This document shows positions 8,084 to 15,306 of a stretch of DNA of 17,371 nt, piece by piece; the first letter of the stretch is position 1; each line of letters opens with the position of its first letter. This DNA is from Lachnospiraceae bacterium (lineage in GTDB: Bacteria; Bacillota; Clostridia; Lachnospirales; Lachnospiraceae). The notes beneath the pieces were generated by a model. It did not search any database. It was given only the letters and a program-made list of their open reading frames with translations, and was not told the DNA's origin. The stretch is from the NCBI GenBank assembly GCA_003519685.1, contig DOWG01000026.1:11122-28492 (forward strand), given 5' to 3'. Position numbers and translations under genes: made by a program.

Positions 8084-8112
8084 TTGACGGATAATCATGG
8101 ACGATGTATAAT
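8084..8112 (+). promoter_or_regulatory. Proximal sigma-A promoter of spo0A
   Basis: TTGACG (8084-8089), 17 bp, TATAAT (8107-8112): 11 of 12 consensus bases. The start point is near 8119, about 150 nt ahead of spo0A. I looked for a sigma-H promoter (AGGA...GAAT) as in Bacillus and found none with proper spacing. Confidence 0.75.
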
Positions 8113-8269
8113 ATATTCACATAATCAAAAGTTATACATTAAACATCACGAAAAGCGAAAATGTAATATCAACGACCCACTAACATAAGAACTCAAGAAA
8201 CGTATGGGAACAATATAAGGAACCATTTGAATTGAAGAAACAGAATAATGTGATGGAGGTTGGGAAGTA

Positions 8270-9070
8270 ATGAGTAAGATTAACGTAGCTATTGTTGATG
8301 ACAATGAAAGGATGGTGAATCTACTAGAAGATATTCTTAAGGAAGATGCAGATATCGAAGTAGTAGGTAAATCTGAAAATGGTATTGATGCTTTAGACAT
8401 GATTAAAGAAAAGAAACCGGATGTTGTATTATTGGACTTGATTATGCCAAAACTTGACGGTCTAGGCGTAATGGAGAAGGTAAGAAGGGATTCCGAGTTC
8501 AAAAAGAACCCTTCTTTTATTGTCATAACTGCCATCGGTCAGGAGGGAGTTACAGAAAGTGCTTTTGAGCTTGGAGCGAATTACTACATTATGAAACCAT
8601 TCGATAACGACGTGGTTTTATCCCGTATTAAACAGCTAAAGGGAGATTATCATAATAAGCTGATTGATAATCACAGAGTAAGCGCTTATGAAAACAAGAG
8701 TACTTATATGGAAAGAAACTTAGAATCCGATGTAACCAATATCATTCATGAAATTGGTGTACCAGCACATATTAAAGGTTATCAGTACTTACGTGATGCG
8801 ATCATGATGTCAGTGAATGATGCAGAGATGCTTAATTCCATAACGAAGCTACTTTATCCTTCTATAGCGAAGCGTCATAAGACAACGCCCAGCAGAGTTG
8901 AAAGAGCAATTCGTCATGCAATTGAGGTTGCCTGGAGCAGAGGGAAGATGGATACAATTGATGAGTTATTTGGCTATACCGTTAGCAATGGGAAAGGGAA
9001 ACCAACGAATTCAGAATTTGTAGCATTAATTGCGGATAAGATAAGATTGGAGTATAAATTAAGATCATAA
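8270..9070 (+). CDS. spo0A: Stage 0 sporulation protein A, response regulator, 266 aa
   Basis: Master transcription factor for entry into sporulation. When phosphorylated it binds 0A boxes and switches gene expression. ATG 8270 follows GGAGG at 8255-8259. The N-terminal receiver domain (1-125) shows the acidic pair D10-D11, phospho-acceptor D56 in LLDLIMP, T87 and K109 in MKPF. After a linker, the Spo0A-specific C-terminal domain (about 150-266) contains the recognition helix region KRHKTTPSRVERAIRHAIE (201-219). All key residues are present and the length is normal. In Clostridia phosphorylation is usually by orphan histidine kinases directly, as the Spo0F/Spo0B relay is generally absent; none lies in this window. 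Two sigma-A promoters and a 0A box lie upstream and a strong terminator follows, so it is probably monocistronic. Confidence 0.98.
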   Translation: MSKINVAIVDDNERMVNLLEDILKEDADIEVVGKSENGIDALDMIKEKKPDVVLLDLIMPKLDGLGVMEKVRRDSEFKKNPSFIVITAIGQEGVTESAFELGANYYIMKPFDNDVVLSRIKQLKGDYHNKLIDNHRVSAYENKSTYMERNLESDVTNIIHEIGVPAHIKGYQYLRDAIMMSVNDAEMLNSITKLLYPSIAKRHKTTPSRVERAIRHAIEVAWSRGKMDTIDELFGYTVSNGKGKPTNSEFVALIADKIRLEYKLRS

Positions 9071-9092
9071 ATAAATATAGAAAGATTTTTAT

Positions 9093-9134
9093 AAGAGTTT
9101 GTCTCAGATATTGTTTTGGGACAAACTCTTTTTT
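9093..9134 (+). terminator. Rho-independent terminator of spo0A
   Basis: AAGAGTTTGTC (9093-9103) pairs perfectly with GACAAACTCTT (9120-9130), and the stem can be lengthened inward by a few pairs. It runs into a T6 tract (9129-9134). Confidence 0.93.
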
Positions 9135-9252
9135 AATACAAAAAAATGACTTATGACACTTCAATTAAAATTGGTTTGGAAAATCTACGAATATCTTTAT
9201 GCTTTATTTGTAATAATAGTTTTTGTATAACAAAACATAAGGAGGGTTTTCT

Positions 9253-9438
9253 ATGGCAAATTTAAATGAGATGGAGCTTCAGAATCTTCGGCATCTGCTG
9301 CAATTTGGCGAATCAAGCTTAGAGAAGTACAATAGTTATGCGCAGAATGCGAACAATCAAAATGTGAAGCAGTTCTTCCAGGAATCGGTACAGTCCTGTA
9401 CCCAGAATAAGCAGACAATTATGAAGTTTTTACAATAG
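9253..9438 (+). CDS. Small CotF-like spore coat protein, 61 aa
   Basis: A short, helical, Gln/Asn-rich protein without signal peptide. The opening MANLNEMELQNLRHLL and the later pattern Y...A.N..VKQFFQESVQS resemble the small CotF-family coat proteins common in Lachnospiraceae, which cover half of the four-helix CotF fold. ATG 9253 follows AAGGAGGG. It ends 12 bases before the next gene, whose ribosome binding site overlaps this stop codon, so the two are surely cotranscribed and probably form one complex. Assignment to the family is by eye. The sporulation role is inferred from the family and the place after spo0A. I could not define a convincing sigma-E or sigma-K promoter upstream. Confidence 0.75.
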   Translation: MANLNEMELQNLRHLLQFGESSLEKYNSYAQNANNQNVKQFFQESVQSCTQNKQTIMKFLQ

Positions 9439-9450
9439 GAGGCGATCTAT

Positions 9451-9804
9451 ATGATGCAAGAAAAAGCAATGGTATCGGATGCATTAAATTCAATTAATGC
9501 GGATTTGAAATCTTTGGCAGATATGATTTCACAAACAGAAAACCAGGAGTTGCGAAGCGCACTTCAGCAGATGAGAAATGAATCGGAAAAATCACAGTTT
9601 GAGCTATACAATCTTGCAAAAAGCTTAAATTATTATGTACCTTCGCAGAAAGCATCGCAGGATGCGATCAGCCAAGTGAAATCTGAGTTTACACAAAGCT
9701 CAGGAATGGGTGGAAGTTCCGGAATGAGCGGAAGTTCCGGAATGAGCGGAAGTTCTGGAATGAGTGGGAACTCTGGAATGAGTGGAAGTTCCGGAATGCG
9801 TTAA
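9451..9804 (+). CDS. CotF-like spore coat protein with Ser/Gly/Met repeat tail, 117 aa
   Basis: Residues 1-80 form two helices of CotF type (ADLKSLADMISQTENQELR, then NESEKSQFELYNLAKS followed by LNYYVPSQ). The last 35 residues are a low-complexity tail of GSSGMS-type hexapeptides. ATG 9451 is preceded by AGGAGG (9437-9442), which overlaps the stop of the upstream coat gene, giving tight translational linkage; ATG 9454 is an alternative one codon later. The tail is probably flexible and could mediate packing in the coat or present oxidisable methionines, but that is inference. A large hairpin follows. Confidence 0.75.
   Translation: MMQEKAMVSDALNSINADLKSLADMISQTENQELRSALQQMRNESEKSQFELYNLAKSLNYYVPSQKASQDAISQVKSEFTQSSGMGGSSGMSGSSGMSGSSGMSGNSGMSGSSGMR
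9697..9801 (+). repeat. 18-bp tandem repeat encoding the GSSGMS tail
   Basis: Five consecutive 18-bp units (9712, 9730, 9748, 9766, 9784), type GGAAGTTCCGGAATGAGC, are preceded by a partial copy. Units differ at only a few bases, which indicates recent expansion; the number of units is likely to vary between strains. Confidence 0.9.
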
Positions 9805-9879
9805 CGTTCCCATAAAGAGTGAAACGTTCCGATGCGGATAAAAGCTCAAAATAAAGGGTAAATATTGCGTAAAGATAGA

Positions 9880-9920
9880 TCCCGACGGGTAAAGCAAATT
9901 TCTTTACCCCCCGGGATTTA
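9880..9920 (+). terminator. Hairpin terminator after the coat genes
   Basis: TCCCGACGGGTAAAG (9880-9894) pairs with CTTTACCCCCCGGGA (9902-9916) except for a 2-nt mismatch, with a 7-nt loop, followed by TTTA. The stem is very stable but the T tract is short. Confidence 0.7.
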
Positions 9921-9943
9921 TGTATCTGTGGATAAATAAAGCT

Positions 9944-9980
9944 ATGTAAAATGTATGTAATGAATGTAAAATGTATGTAA
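9944..9980. promoter_or_regulatory. Putative PhoP box (TGTAA repeats)
   Basis: ATGTAAAATGTATGTAA occurs twice with a 20-bp period (9944-9960 and 9964-9980). TGTAA (TTACA on the other strand) recurs at 9945, 9956, 9965 and 9976, steps of 11, 9 and 11 bp, with another at 9996. Direct TTAACA-like repeats on an 11-bp pitch are the hallmark of Firmicutes PHO boxes, and the gene that follows is a phosphate transporter. Binding by PhoP is inferred. Confidence 0.6.
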
Positions 9981-9986
9981 AGTAGA

Positions 9987-10015
9987 TTTACCTGCTGTAA
10001 AGAGTGTGCTAATAT
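9987..10015 (+). promoter_or_regulatory. Promoter of the Na+/phosphate cotransporter
   Basis: TTTACC (9987-9992), 17 bp, TAATAT (10010-10015), with an extended -10 TGC just before it. The -35 is poor, which fits an activator-dependent promoter; the TGTAA repeats end 6 bp upstream of it. The start point is near 10022. Confidence 0.65.
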
Positions 10016-10070
10016 TAATTTATATGTGATTTTTTATACATATTAATCTAACTTAATCTACGGAGGTAAT

Positions 10071-11735
10071 ATGAGTACGATCGAAATTCTAGAGCTGATT
10101 TTTGTATTTGCCGGTGGGCTGGGAATGTTTCTATACGGCATGAACTTGATGGGGGACGGGCTGCAAAAATCCGCCGGAAATAAGATGAAACAATTGTTAG
10201 AATATCTGACGAATAACCGTTTTGTAGCAGTTTTAGTAGGTACTGTGGTTACCGGTATCATTCAGAGCTCCTCTGCAACGACGGTCATGGTTGTCGGTTT
10301 TGTCAATGCGGGTATTATGAATTTAAATCAGGCGGTTGGTGTTATTATGGGTGCCAATATCGGTACAACGGTAACCGCATGGCTGGTATCCATGAATGAA
10401 TGGAGTGCAATACTTAATCCAAGTTTTTTTGCTCCTGTGCTAGTTGCAATCGGGGCATTTATAATGATTATGTCAAAGCATCAAAAGAAGAGAGACATCG
10501 CTGAAATCCTATTGGGATTTGGAATCCTGTTTGTCGGGTTAAACTTTATGTCCAATGTTATAAAACCATACAGCAATTCTCCGGTTTTTGTCAAAGCATT
10601 CAAGGTGCTTGGGAAAAATCCGCTTTTTGGTATTCTGGTCGGCACAGTTGTAACCGCGATTATTCAAAGCTCCTCAGCTTCGGTTGGAATTCTTCAGACA
10701 TTGGCTATGTCCGGTTCGGTGACCTGGAGTTCTGCAATTTTCATAACACTTGGACAAAATATCGGGACATGCATTACGGCGATTCTATCCAGTATTGGTG
10801 CGAATAAAACGGCAAAGCGGGCTGCGGTTATTCATCTTTCCTTTAATGTGATTGGCACGATAGTCTTTGGTACTCTGATGTATGTCGTATTTATTATCAA
10901 CCCGGCTTTTGCGAACAGTAATATAAACAGTGTGGAAATATCAATCTTCCATACGGTATTTAATCTGTCGAATACCATACTTCTGTTTCCGTTTGCAAAT
11001 GGACTGGTTAAATTATCCGGAATCTTCATTCATGATTCGAAGGAAGAAGTTGCGGTTGACGAAACTCTTGTTACCTTAAGTCATCTGGATGATAGAATAT
11101 TGGAAACCCCTTCTTTTGCCGTTGCCAATTCCATAAAAGAAGTCGTTCATATGGGACAGATCACATTGGACAATGCAAGAAATGCGGTAGAGGCTTTGCT
11201 TAAGAATGATAAAGAAAAGGCGAACAAGGTGCTGGAGGTTGAGAAGATAATTGATGCTCACCAGAAAATCATTACAGAATACCTGATCAAAATTAATAAC
11301 ATCTCCTTAACGGAGAAGCAGCATTATGTTGTCAATGATTTGTTCTATACGATTACCAATATTGAAAGAGTCGGTGATCATGCGGAGAATCTGGCGGATC
11401 TTGCGTTGGAAAAGATCAAGGATGGTATCTATCTATCGGAGGTAGCATACCATGAGTTGGAGGAGATCTCTAATGATGCGGTCAATTCATTTGACTATGC
11501 CATCCGTGCAAGAGATACCGAGGAAATAAAATATATCCGGGAAGTAGAAAAATTAGAGAAAAAAGTAGATATTTTAGAGGATAAGCTCCGGCAGGAGCAT
11601 ATCGACCGTTTGTCCAATAGAGAATGCACACCGGAGAATGGGGTAATCTTTATTGATGCTTTGATCAACCTGGAACGAATATCGGACCATTCTTTGAATA
11701 TAGTGAATTATGTTGAAAATGAGTTAAATTTTTAG
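10071..11735 (+). CDS. Na+/phosphate cotransporter with PhoU-like C-terminal domain, 554 aa
   Basis: Inner-membrane carrier of the Na_Pi_cotrans (NptA/YjbB-like) family, expected to move inorganic phosphate with sodium. ATG 10071 follows CGGAGG. The membrane part (about 1-320) contains the two inverted-repeat signature segments, TGIIQSSSATT around 61-71 and TAIIQSSSAS around 195-204, each preceded by LVGTVV, plus GANIGTT and GQNIGTC. The cytoplasmic part (about 345-550) is PhoU-like, with the two metal-site motifs ERVGDHAEN (432-440) and ERISDHSLN (535-543). Length is normal for this fusion type. It is monocistronic, with PHO-box-like repeats in front, so phosphate starvation control is likely. 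The family also includes members suggested to export phosphate, so direction is not certain. Confidence 0.93.
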   Translation: MSTIEILELIFVFAGGLGMFLYGMNLMGDGLQKSAGNKMKQLLEYLTNNRFVAVLVGTVVTGIIQSSSATTVMVVGFVNAGIMNLNQAVGVIMGANIGTTVTAWLVSMNEWSAILNPSFFAPVLVAIGAFIMIMSKHQKKRDIAEILLGFGILFVGLNFMSNVIKPYSNSPVFVKAFKVLGKNPLFGILVGTVVTAIIQSSSASVGILQTLAMSGSVTWSSAIFITLGQNIGTCITAILSSIGANKTAKRAAVIHLSFNVIGTIVFGTLMYVVFIINPAFANSNINSVEISIFHTVFNLSNTILLFPFANGLVKLSGIFIHDSKEEVAVDETLVTLSHLDDRILETPSFAVANSIKEVVHMGQITLDNARNAVEALLKNDKEKANKVLEVEKIIDAHQKIITEYLIKINNISLTEKQHYVVNDLFYTITNIERVGDHAENLADLALEKIKDGIYLSEVAYHELEEISNDAVNSFDYAIRARDTEEIKYIREVEKLEKKVDILEDKLRQEHIDRLSNRECTPENGVIFIDALINLERISDHSLNIVNYVENELNF

Positions 11736-11885
11736 TCTAAATTGCAAAAGATGGATAAGAATTTGGAAATATTTTTGGGGTTAAAATAGAGAAAAATCTA
11801 TCCGTTTAAAATTGCACAAAAATAGTTGCACGGCTGAATTAATAATAAACAGAATCATCATAATTTATTAAATTTGAATAAGCCC

Positions 11886-11914
11886 TTGATATTTTTTTTC
11901 AAATTAGGTAAAAT
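11886..11914 (+). promoter_or_regulatory. Sigma-A promoter of gap
   Basis: TTGATA (11886-11891), 17 bp rich in T, TAAAAT (11909-11914): ten of twelve consensus bases. The start point is near 11921, giving a leader of about 98 nt. The part of the 283-bp spacer upstream of it (11736-11885) holds no gene and no convincing terminator for the transporter, only weak AT stems such as 11843-11849/11864-11870. Confidence 0.75.
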
Positions 11915-11919
11915 GAACA

Positions 11920-11982
11920 TGGATTGAGAAAAATTTGTCAATCCACATCGATGTTTTTAATTAATTGCTGTCGTTATGGCAG
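11920..11982 (+). other. Structured 5' leader of gap
   Basis: TGGATTGA (11920-11927) pairs perfectly with TCAATCCA (11938-11945), right at the predicted transcript start. The palindrome ACATCGATGT follows (11945-11954), then CTGTC-GTTAT-GGCAG (11968-11982). A 5'-terminal hairpin could protect the mRNA, or the palindromes could be operators at the start point. No regulator is encoded next to gap; cggR is absent. Confidence 0.55.
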
Positions 11983-12018
11983 TAAATTATAAATATTATT
12001 TATTAGGAGGAATTAATC

Positions 12019-13026
12019 ATGGCAGTAAAAGTAGCAATTAATGGTTTCGGACGTATCGGCCGTCTTGCTTTCAGACAGATGTTTGGCGCAGAAGGCTACG
12101 AGATCGTAGCAATTAACGACTTAACGGACGCTAAGATGTTAGCACATTTATTAAAATACGATTCATCTCAAGGCAGATATGGCAAAGAAGTTGTAGCAAA
12201 AGAGAACTCCATCGTTGTAGACGGTAAGGAAATTACTATCTATGCTAAGGCAAATGCAGCTGAGTTACCTTGGAAAGAGCTTGGTGTAGACGTAGTACTT
12301 GAGTGCACCGGCTTCTATACATCAAAAGCAAAATCTCAGGCACATATTGATGCAGGTGCTAAGAAAGTTGTTATTTCTGCTCCGGCTGGTAAAGATCTTC
12401 CAACCATTGTATTCGGTGTAAATGAGAATACATTAAAAGCTAGCGATACAATCATTTCTGCAGCTTCTTGTACAACAAACTGCTTAGCTCCTATGGCTGA
12501 CGCTTTAAATAAATTAGCTCCGATCGAAAAAGCTTACATGGTAACGATCCATGCTTACACCGGTGATCAGATGACACTGGATGGCCCTCATAGAAAAGGT
12601 GACTTAAGAAGAGCTCGTGCTGCAGCTGTGAATATTGTACCGAACTCCACCGGCGCTGCAAAAGCAATCGGTCTTGTAATTCCTGAATTAGCAGGTAAAT
12701 TAGACGGTGCTGCACAGAGAGTTCCGGTTCCTACAGGTTCCACAACAATCTTAACATCTGTTGTGAACAAGGAAGTAACTGCAGAAGAAGTTAACGCTGC
12801 AATGAAAGCAGCTGCAAACGCTTCCTATGGTTACACAGAAGATGAGATCGTTTCTTCTGATATTATAGGGATTACTTATGGCTCTTTATTTGACGCTACA
12901 CAGACCAAGGTTATGGAACTGGAGAACGGTAAGACTTTAGTTAAGACGGTTTCCTGGTATGATAACGAGAACTCCTATACAAGTCAGATGGTAAGAACAA
13001 TTAAATACTTTGCTGAATTAGCATAA
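12019..13026 (+). CDS. gap: Glyceraldehyde-3-phosphate dehydrogenase, 335 aa
   Basis: Cytoplasmic glycolytic enzyme: glyceraldehyde-3-phosphate + NAD+ + Pi to 1,3-bisphosphoglycerate + NADH. ATG 12019 follows a perfect AGGAGG (12005-12010). The Rossmann motif INGFGRIGR (7-15), an Asp at 34 that favours NAD+, the active site SAASCTTNCLAP with Cys151, and His178 in TIHAYTGDQ are all present. The C-terminal SWYDNENSYTSQM is typical. Length is normal for a glycolytic GapA. Codons are strongly biased to a few preferred ones, in contrast to the Ig-like gene, consistent with very high expression. It has its own promoter and terminator, so it is probably transcribed apart from pgk, with some read-through possible. 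Confidence 0.98.
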   Translation: MAVKVAINGFGRIGRLAFRQMFGAEGYEIVAINDLTDAKMLAHLLKYDSSQGRYGKEVVAKENSIVVDGKEITIYAKANAAELPWKELGVDVVLECTGFYTSKAKSQAHIDAGAKKVVISAPAGKDLPTIVFGVNENTLKASDTIISAASCTTNCLAPMADALNKLAPIEKAYMVTIHAYTGDQMTLDGPHRKGDLRRARAAAVNIVPNSTGAAKAIGLVIPELAGKLDGAAQRVPVPTGSTTILTSVVNKEVTAEEVNAAMKAAANASYGYTEDEIVSSDIIGITYGSLFDATQTKVMELENGKTLVKTVSWYDNENSYTSQMVRTIKYFAELA

Positions 13027-13063
13027 TTGTAATAGTATTCCTATGCTTAATTGATCCATCATG

Positions 13064-13094
13064 GGTCCGGTCTTCTTTGGACCGGACCTTTATT
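13064..13094 (+). terminator. Terminator of gap
   Basis: GGTCCGGTC (13064-13072) pairs perfectly with GACCGGACC (13080-13088), followed by TTTATT. The GC-rich stem is strong, while the T tract is interrupted, so partial read-through into pgk (57 bp on) is conceivable. Confidence 0.85.
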
Positions 13095-13151
13095 CATTTT
13101 GAGAGTTTCGCAATCACCTATGTATAGCTTCACTATGAAAGGAGAAATTGT

Positions 13152-14345
13152 ATGTTAAATAAAAAAACGGTTGATGATATCAATGTAAAAGGAAAAAAAG
13201 TATTGGTTCGCTGCGATTTCAACGTTCCTCTGCAGGATGGAAAAATTACCGATGAAAATCGTCTTGTAGCAGCGCTTCCTACGATTAAGAAATTAGTAAA
13301 GGACGGCGGAAAAATCATTCTTTGTTCCCATTTAGGAAAGCCAAAGGGAGAACCGAAGCCGGAATTATCCTTGGCACCGGTAGCAGCAAGACTTACCGAA
13401 TTATTAGGACAGGAAGTTAAATTTGCAAAGGACGATGAGGTGGTTGGACCGAATGCAAAAGCAGCGGTTGCAGCTATGAAAGATGGAGATATCATACTTC
13501 TTGAAAATACACGTTACCGTGCAGAAGAAACAAAGAACATAGATACGTTTAGTCAGGATCTGGCATCCCTCTGCGATGTGTTTGTAAACGATGCATTTGG
13601 TACAGCACATAGAGCACATTGCTCCAACGTTGGCGTAACCAAGTATGTAAAGACTGCCGTTGTAGGCTATCTGATGCAGAAAGAGATCGAATTCCTTGGC
13701 AATGCAGTAAATAATCCAAAGAGACCTTTCGTTGCTATTCTCGGTGGTTCCAAGGTATCCAGTAAAATTTCCGTAATCAATAACCTGCTTGATAAAGTGG
13801 ATACTTTAATCATCGGCGGTGGTATGGCTTATACCTTCATGAAAGCATCCGGCGAAGAGGTTGGTAATTCCTTACTCGAGGAAGATTACTTAGATTATGC
13901 GAAAGAAATGATGGCAAAGGCAAAGGAAAAAGGAGTTAATCTTTTAATTCCGGTTGATACTGTTGTCGGCAAAGAATTTTCCAACGATACCGAATTTAAG
14001 ACTGTGGGACGCGGACAGATTGAGCCGGGCTGGGAAGGCCTGGATATCGGCGAAAAGACCTGTAAGATCTATGCAGATGCGGTTAAGGATGCCAAGACCG
14101 TTGTATGGAACGGACCGATGGGTGTATTTGAATTCCCTAACTTCGCAAAAGGTACGAATGCAGTAGCAAAAGCATTATCGGAAATTGATGGTACAACGAT
14201 TATCGGCGGCGGAGATTCTGCCGCAGCTGTTAATATCTTAGGCTATGGCGATAAGATGACTCATATCTCTACCGGCGGCGGAGCATCCTTAGAGTTTCTG
14301 GAAGGAAAAGAGCTTCCCGGAGTTGCGGCAGCAAACGATAAATAA
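13152..14345 (+). CDS. pgk: Phosphoglycerate kinase, 397 aa
   Basis: Transfers the acyl phosphate of 1,3-bisphosphoglycerate to ADP, the first ATP-yielding step of glycolysis. ATG 13152 follows AAAGGAG. The N-terminal substrate domain shows VRCDFNVPL (19-27) and SHLGKPKG (59-66). The nucleotide domain shows GGSKVSSKI, NGPMGVFE, GGGDSAAAV (from 352) and STGGGASLEFLEG (from 373). Length and motifs are normal. It starts 57 bp after the gap terminator. I saw only a poor promoter match (TTGAGA/TATAGC with 18 bp spacing, 13099-13128) that would place the start point almost on the ribosome binding site, so expression may depend on read-through from gap. Confidence 0.98.
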   Translation: MLNKKTVDDINVKGKKVLVRCDFNVPLQDGKITDENRLVAALPTIKKLVKDGGKIILCSHLGKPKGEPKPELSLAPVAARLTELLGQEVKFAKDDEVVGPNAKAAVAAMKDGDIILLENTRYRAEETKNIDTFSQDLASLCDVFVNDAFGTAHRAHCSNVGVTKYVKTAVVGYLMQKEIEFLGNAVNNPKRPFVAILGGSKVSSKISVINNLLDKVDTLIIGGGMAYTFMKASGEEVGNSLLEEDYLDYAKEMMAKAKEKGVNLLIPVDTVVGKEFSNDTEFKTVGRGQIEPGWEGLDIGEKTCKIYADAVKDAKTVVWNGPMGVFEFPNFAKGTNAVAKALSEIDGTTIIGGGDSAAAVNILGYGDKMTHISTGGGASLEFLEGKELPGVAAANDK

Positions 14346-14355
14346 ATTCCGCGAT

Positions 14356-14470
14356 AGGCGAAGGCAGGTAGTGTGAAGAAAAAACATCTTCACACGGGAA
14401 GAACTGCGAAGTTCGCACATAGGTGCTTACTCCTTGTTCTTCCGGGCTTTTGAGATGCCGCAAAGCGGCA
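14356..14470 (+). other. Three-hairpin element between pgk and tpiA
   Basis: GTGTGAAGA (14371-14379) pairs with TCTTCACAC (14387-14395) around the loop AAAAACA. GGAAGAAC (14397-14404) pairs with GTTCTTCC (14436-14443), enclosing TGCGAA-G-TTCGCA (14405-14417). TGCCGC pairs with GCGGCA (14456-14470). Inside the second stem, GCAC-ATAG-GTGC (14415-14426) competes with the inner hairpin. The order, the first stem and loop sizes, the AGGCGAAGG start (14356-14364) and the TGCGAA-N-TTC motif match the element before spoIVB. A CTTTT follows the second stem at 14447-14451, so attenuation is possible. The rest of the 180-bp spacer holds a 7-bp 0A-box match (14485-14491) and the tpiA ribosome binding site. 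Confidence 0.7.
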
Positions 14471-14525
14471 CAAAGTTTGCAGGTTGTCGAAATGGCATGG
14501 TTATTAGAATGATTAGGAGGTAATT

Positions 14526-15275
14526 ATGCGTAAAAAAATTATTGCAGGCAACTGGAAGATGAACAAAACTCCCAGTGAGACGGTAGCTTTATTAAATGAA
14601 TTAAAACCCCTCGTAGCAACCGAAGAGGCAGATGTCGTGTTCTGTGTACCGGCAGTATCTCTGATTCCGGCAATGAATACGGTAAAAGGGACCAATATTG
14701 CAATCGGTGCAGAAAATATGTATTTTGAAGAAAGCGGTGCTTATACCGGGGAGATTGCTCCGAATATGCTTACCGATATCGGTGTAAAATATGTTATTAT
14801 CGGACATTCGGAACGAAGAGAATATTTTGCAGAAACCGATGAAACCGTTAATAAGAAAGTGTTAAAAGCATTCGAGCATGGTCTTACCCCGATCATCTGC
14901 TGCGGTGAAACCTTAACACAAAGAGAACAGGGCGTTACGATTGACTTTATCCGTCAGCAGATTAAGATAGCATTCCTCAATGTTACCGCAGAGCAGGCGA
15001 AGAAAGCAGTCATCGCTTACGAACCGATCTGGGCGATCGGTACCGGTAAGGTGGCAACCTCCGCACAAGCACAGGAGGTTTGCAAAGCGATCCGTGATTG
15101 CATCGCACAAATCTATGATAGAGGAACCGCAGATACCATCCGTATTCAATACGGCGGCAGTGTATCCGCAGCCAGTGCGGCAGAGCTCTTCTCCCAGCCG
15201 GATATTGACGGCGGCTTAGTCGGTGGAGCAAGCTTAAAGCCTGATTTTGGCAAAATTGTAAATTACAATAAGTAA
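14526..15275 (+). CDS. tpiA: Triosephosphate isomerase, 249 aa
   Basis: Interconverts dihydroxyacetone phosphate and glyceraldehyde-3-phosphate, in the cytoplasm as a dimer. ATG 14526 follows AGGAGG (14515-14520). Catalytic residues are visible: Lys11 in GNWKMN, His94 in IIGHSERR, Glu166 in AYEPIWAIGTG. The phosphate-gripping loop 6 (about 168-177) and the GG motifs near 210 (IQYGGSVS) and 230 (GGLVGGASL) are complete. Length is standard. It lies 180 bp after pgk and 163 bp before gpmI. Both spacers are strongly folded, which suggests one primary transcript with processing or attenuation points, but a separate promoter cannot be excluded. Confidence 0.98.
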   Translation: MRKKIIAGNWKMNKTPSETVALLNELKPLVATEEADVVFCVPAVSLIPAMNTVKGTNIAIGAENMYFEESGAYTGEIAPNMLTDIGVKYVIIGHSERREYFAETDETVNKKVLKAFEHGLTPIICCGETLTQREQGVTIDFIRQQIKIAFLNVTAEQAKKAVIAYEPIWAIGTGKVATSAQAQEVCKAIRDCIAQIYDRGTADTIRIQYGGSVSAASAAELFSQPDIDGGLVGGASLKPDFGKIVNYNK

Positions 15276-15306
15276 ATAGAATAAACATTTTTGTTTCATT
15301 ACCTTG

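Noticed and set aside
8218..8246. AGGA...GAAT as a sigma-H promoter of spo0A
   Set aside because: The spacing is about three bases too long and the start point would fall on the ribosome binding site.
9803..9832. Direct repeat AACGTTCC after the second coat gene
   Set aside because: Two 8-bp copies only, with no structure or promoter around them.
13099..13128. TTGAGA/TATAGC as a pgk promoter
   Set aside because: A poor -10, 18-bp spacing and a start point almost on the ribosome binding site make it unconvincing.
14485..14491. TGTCGAA (0A box) before tpiA
   Set aside because: A 7-mer is expected about twice by chance on both strands of a window this size, and sporulation control of tpiA has no other support.
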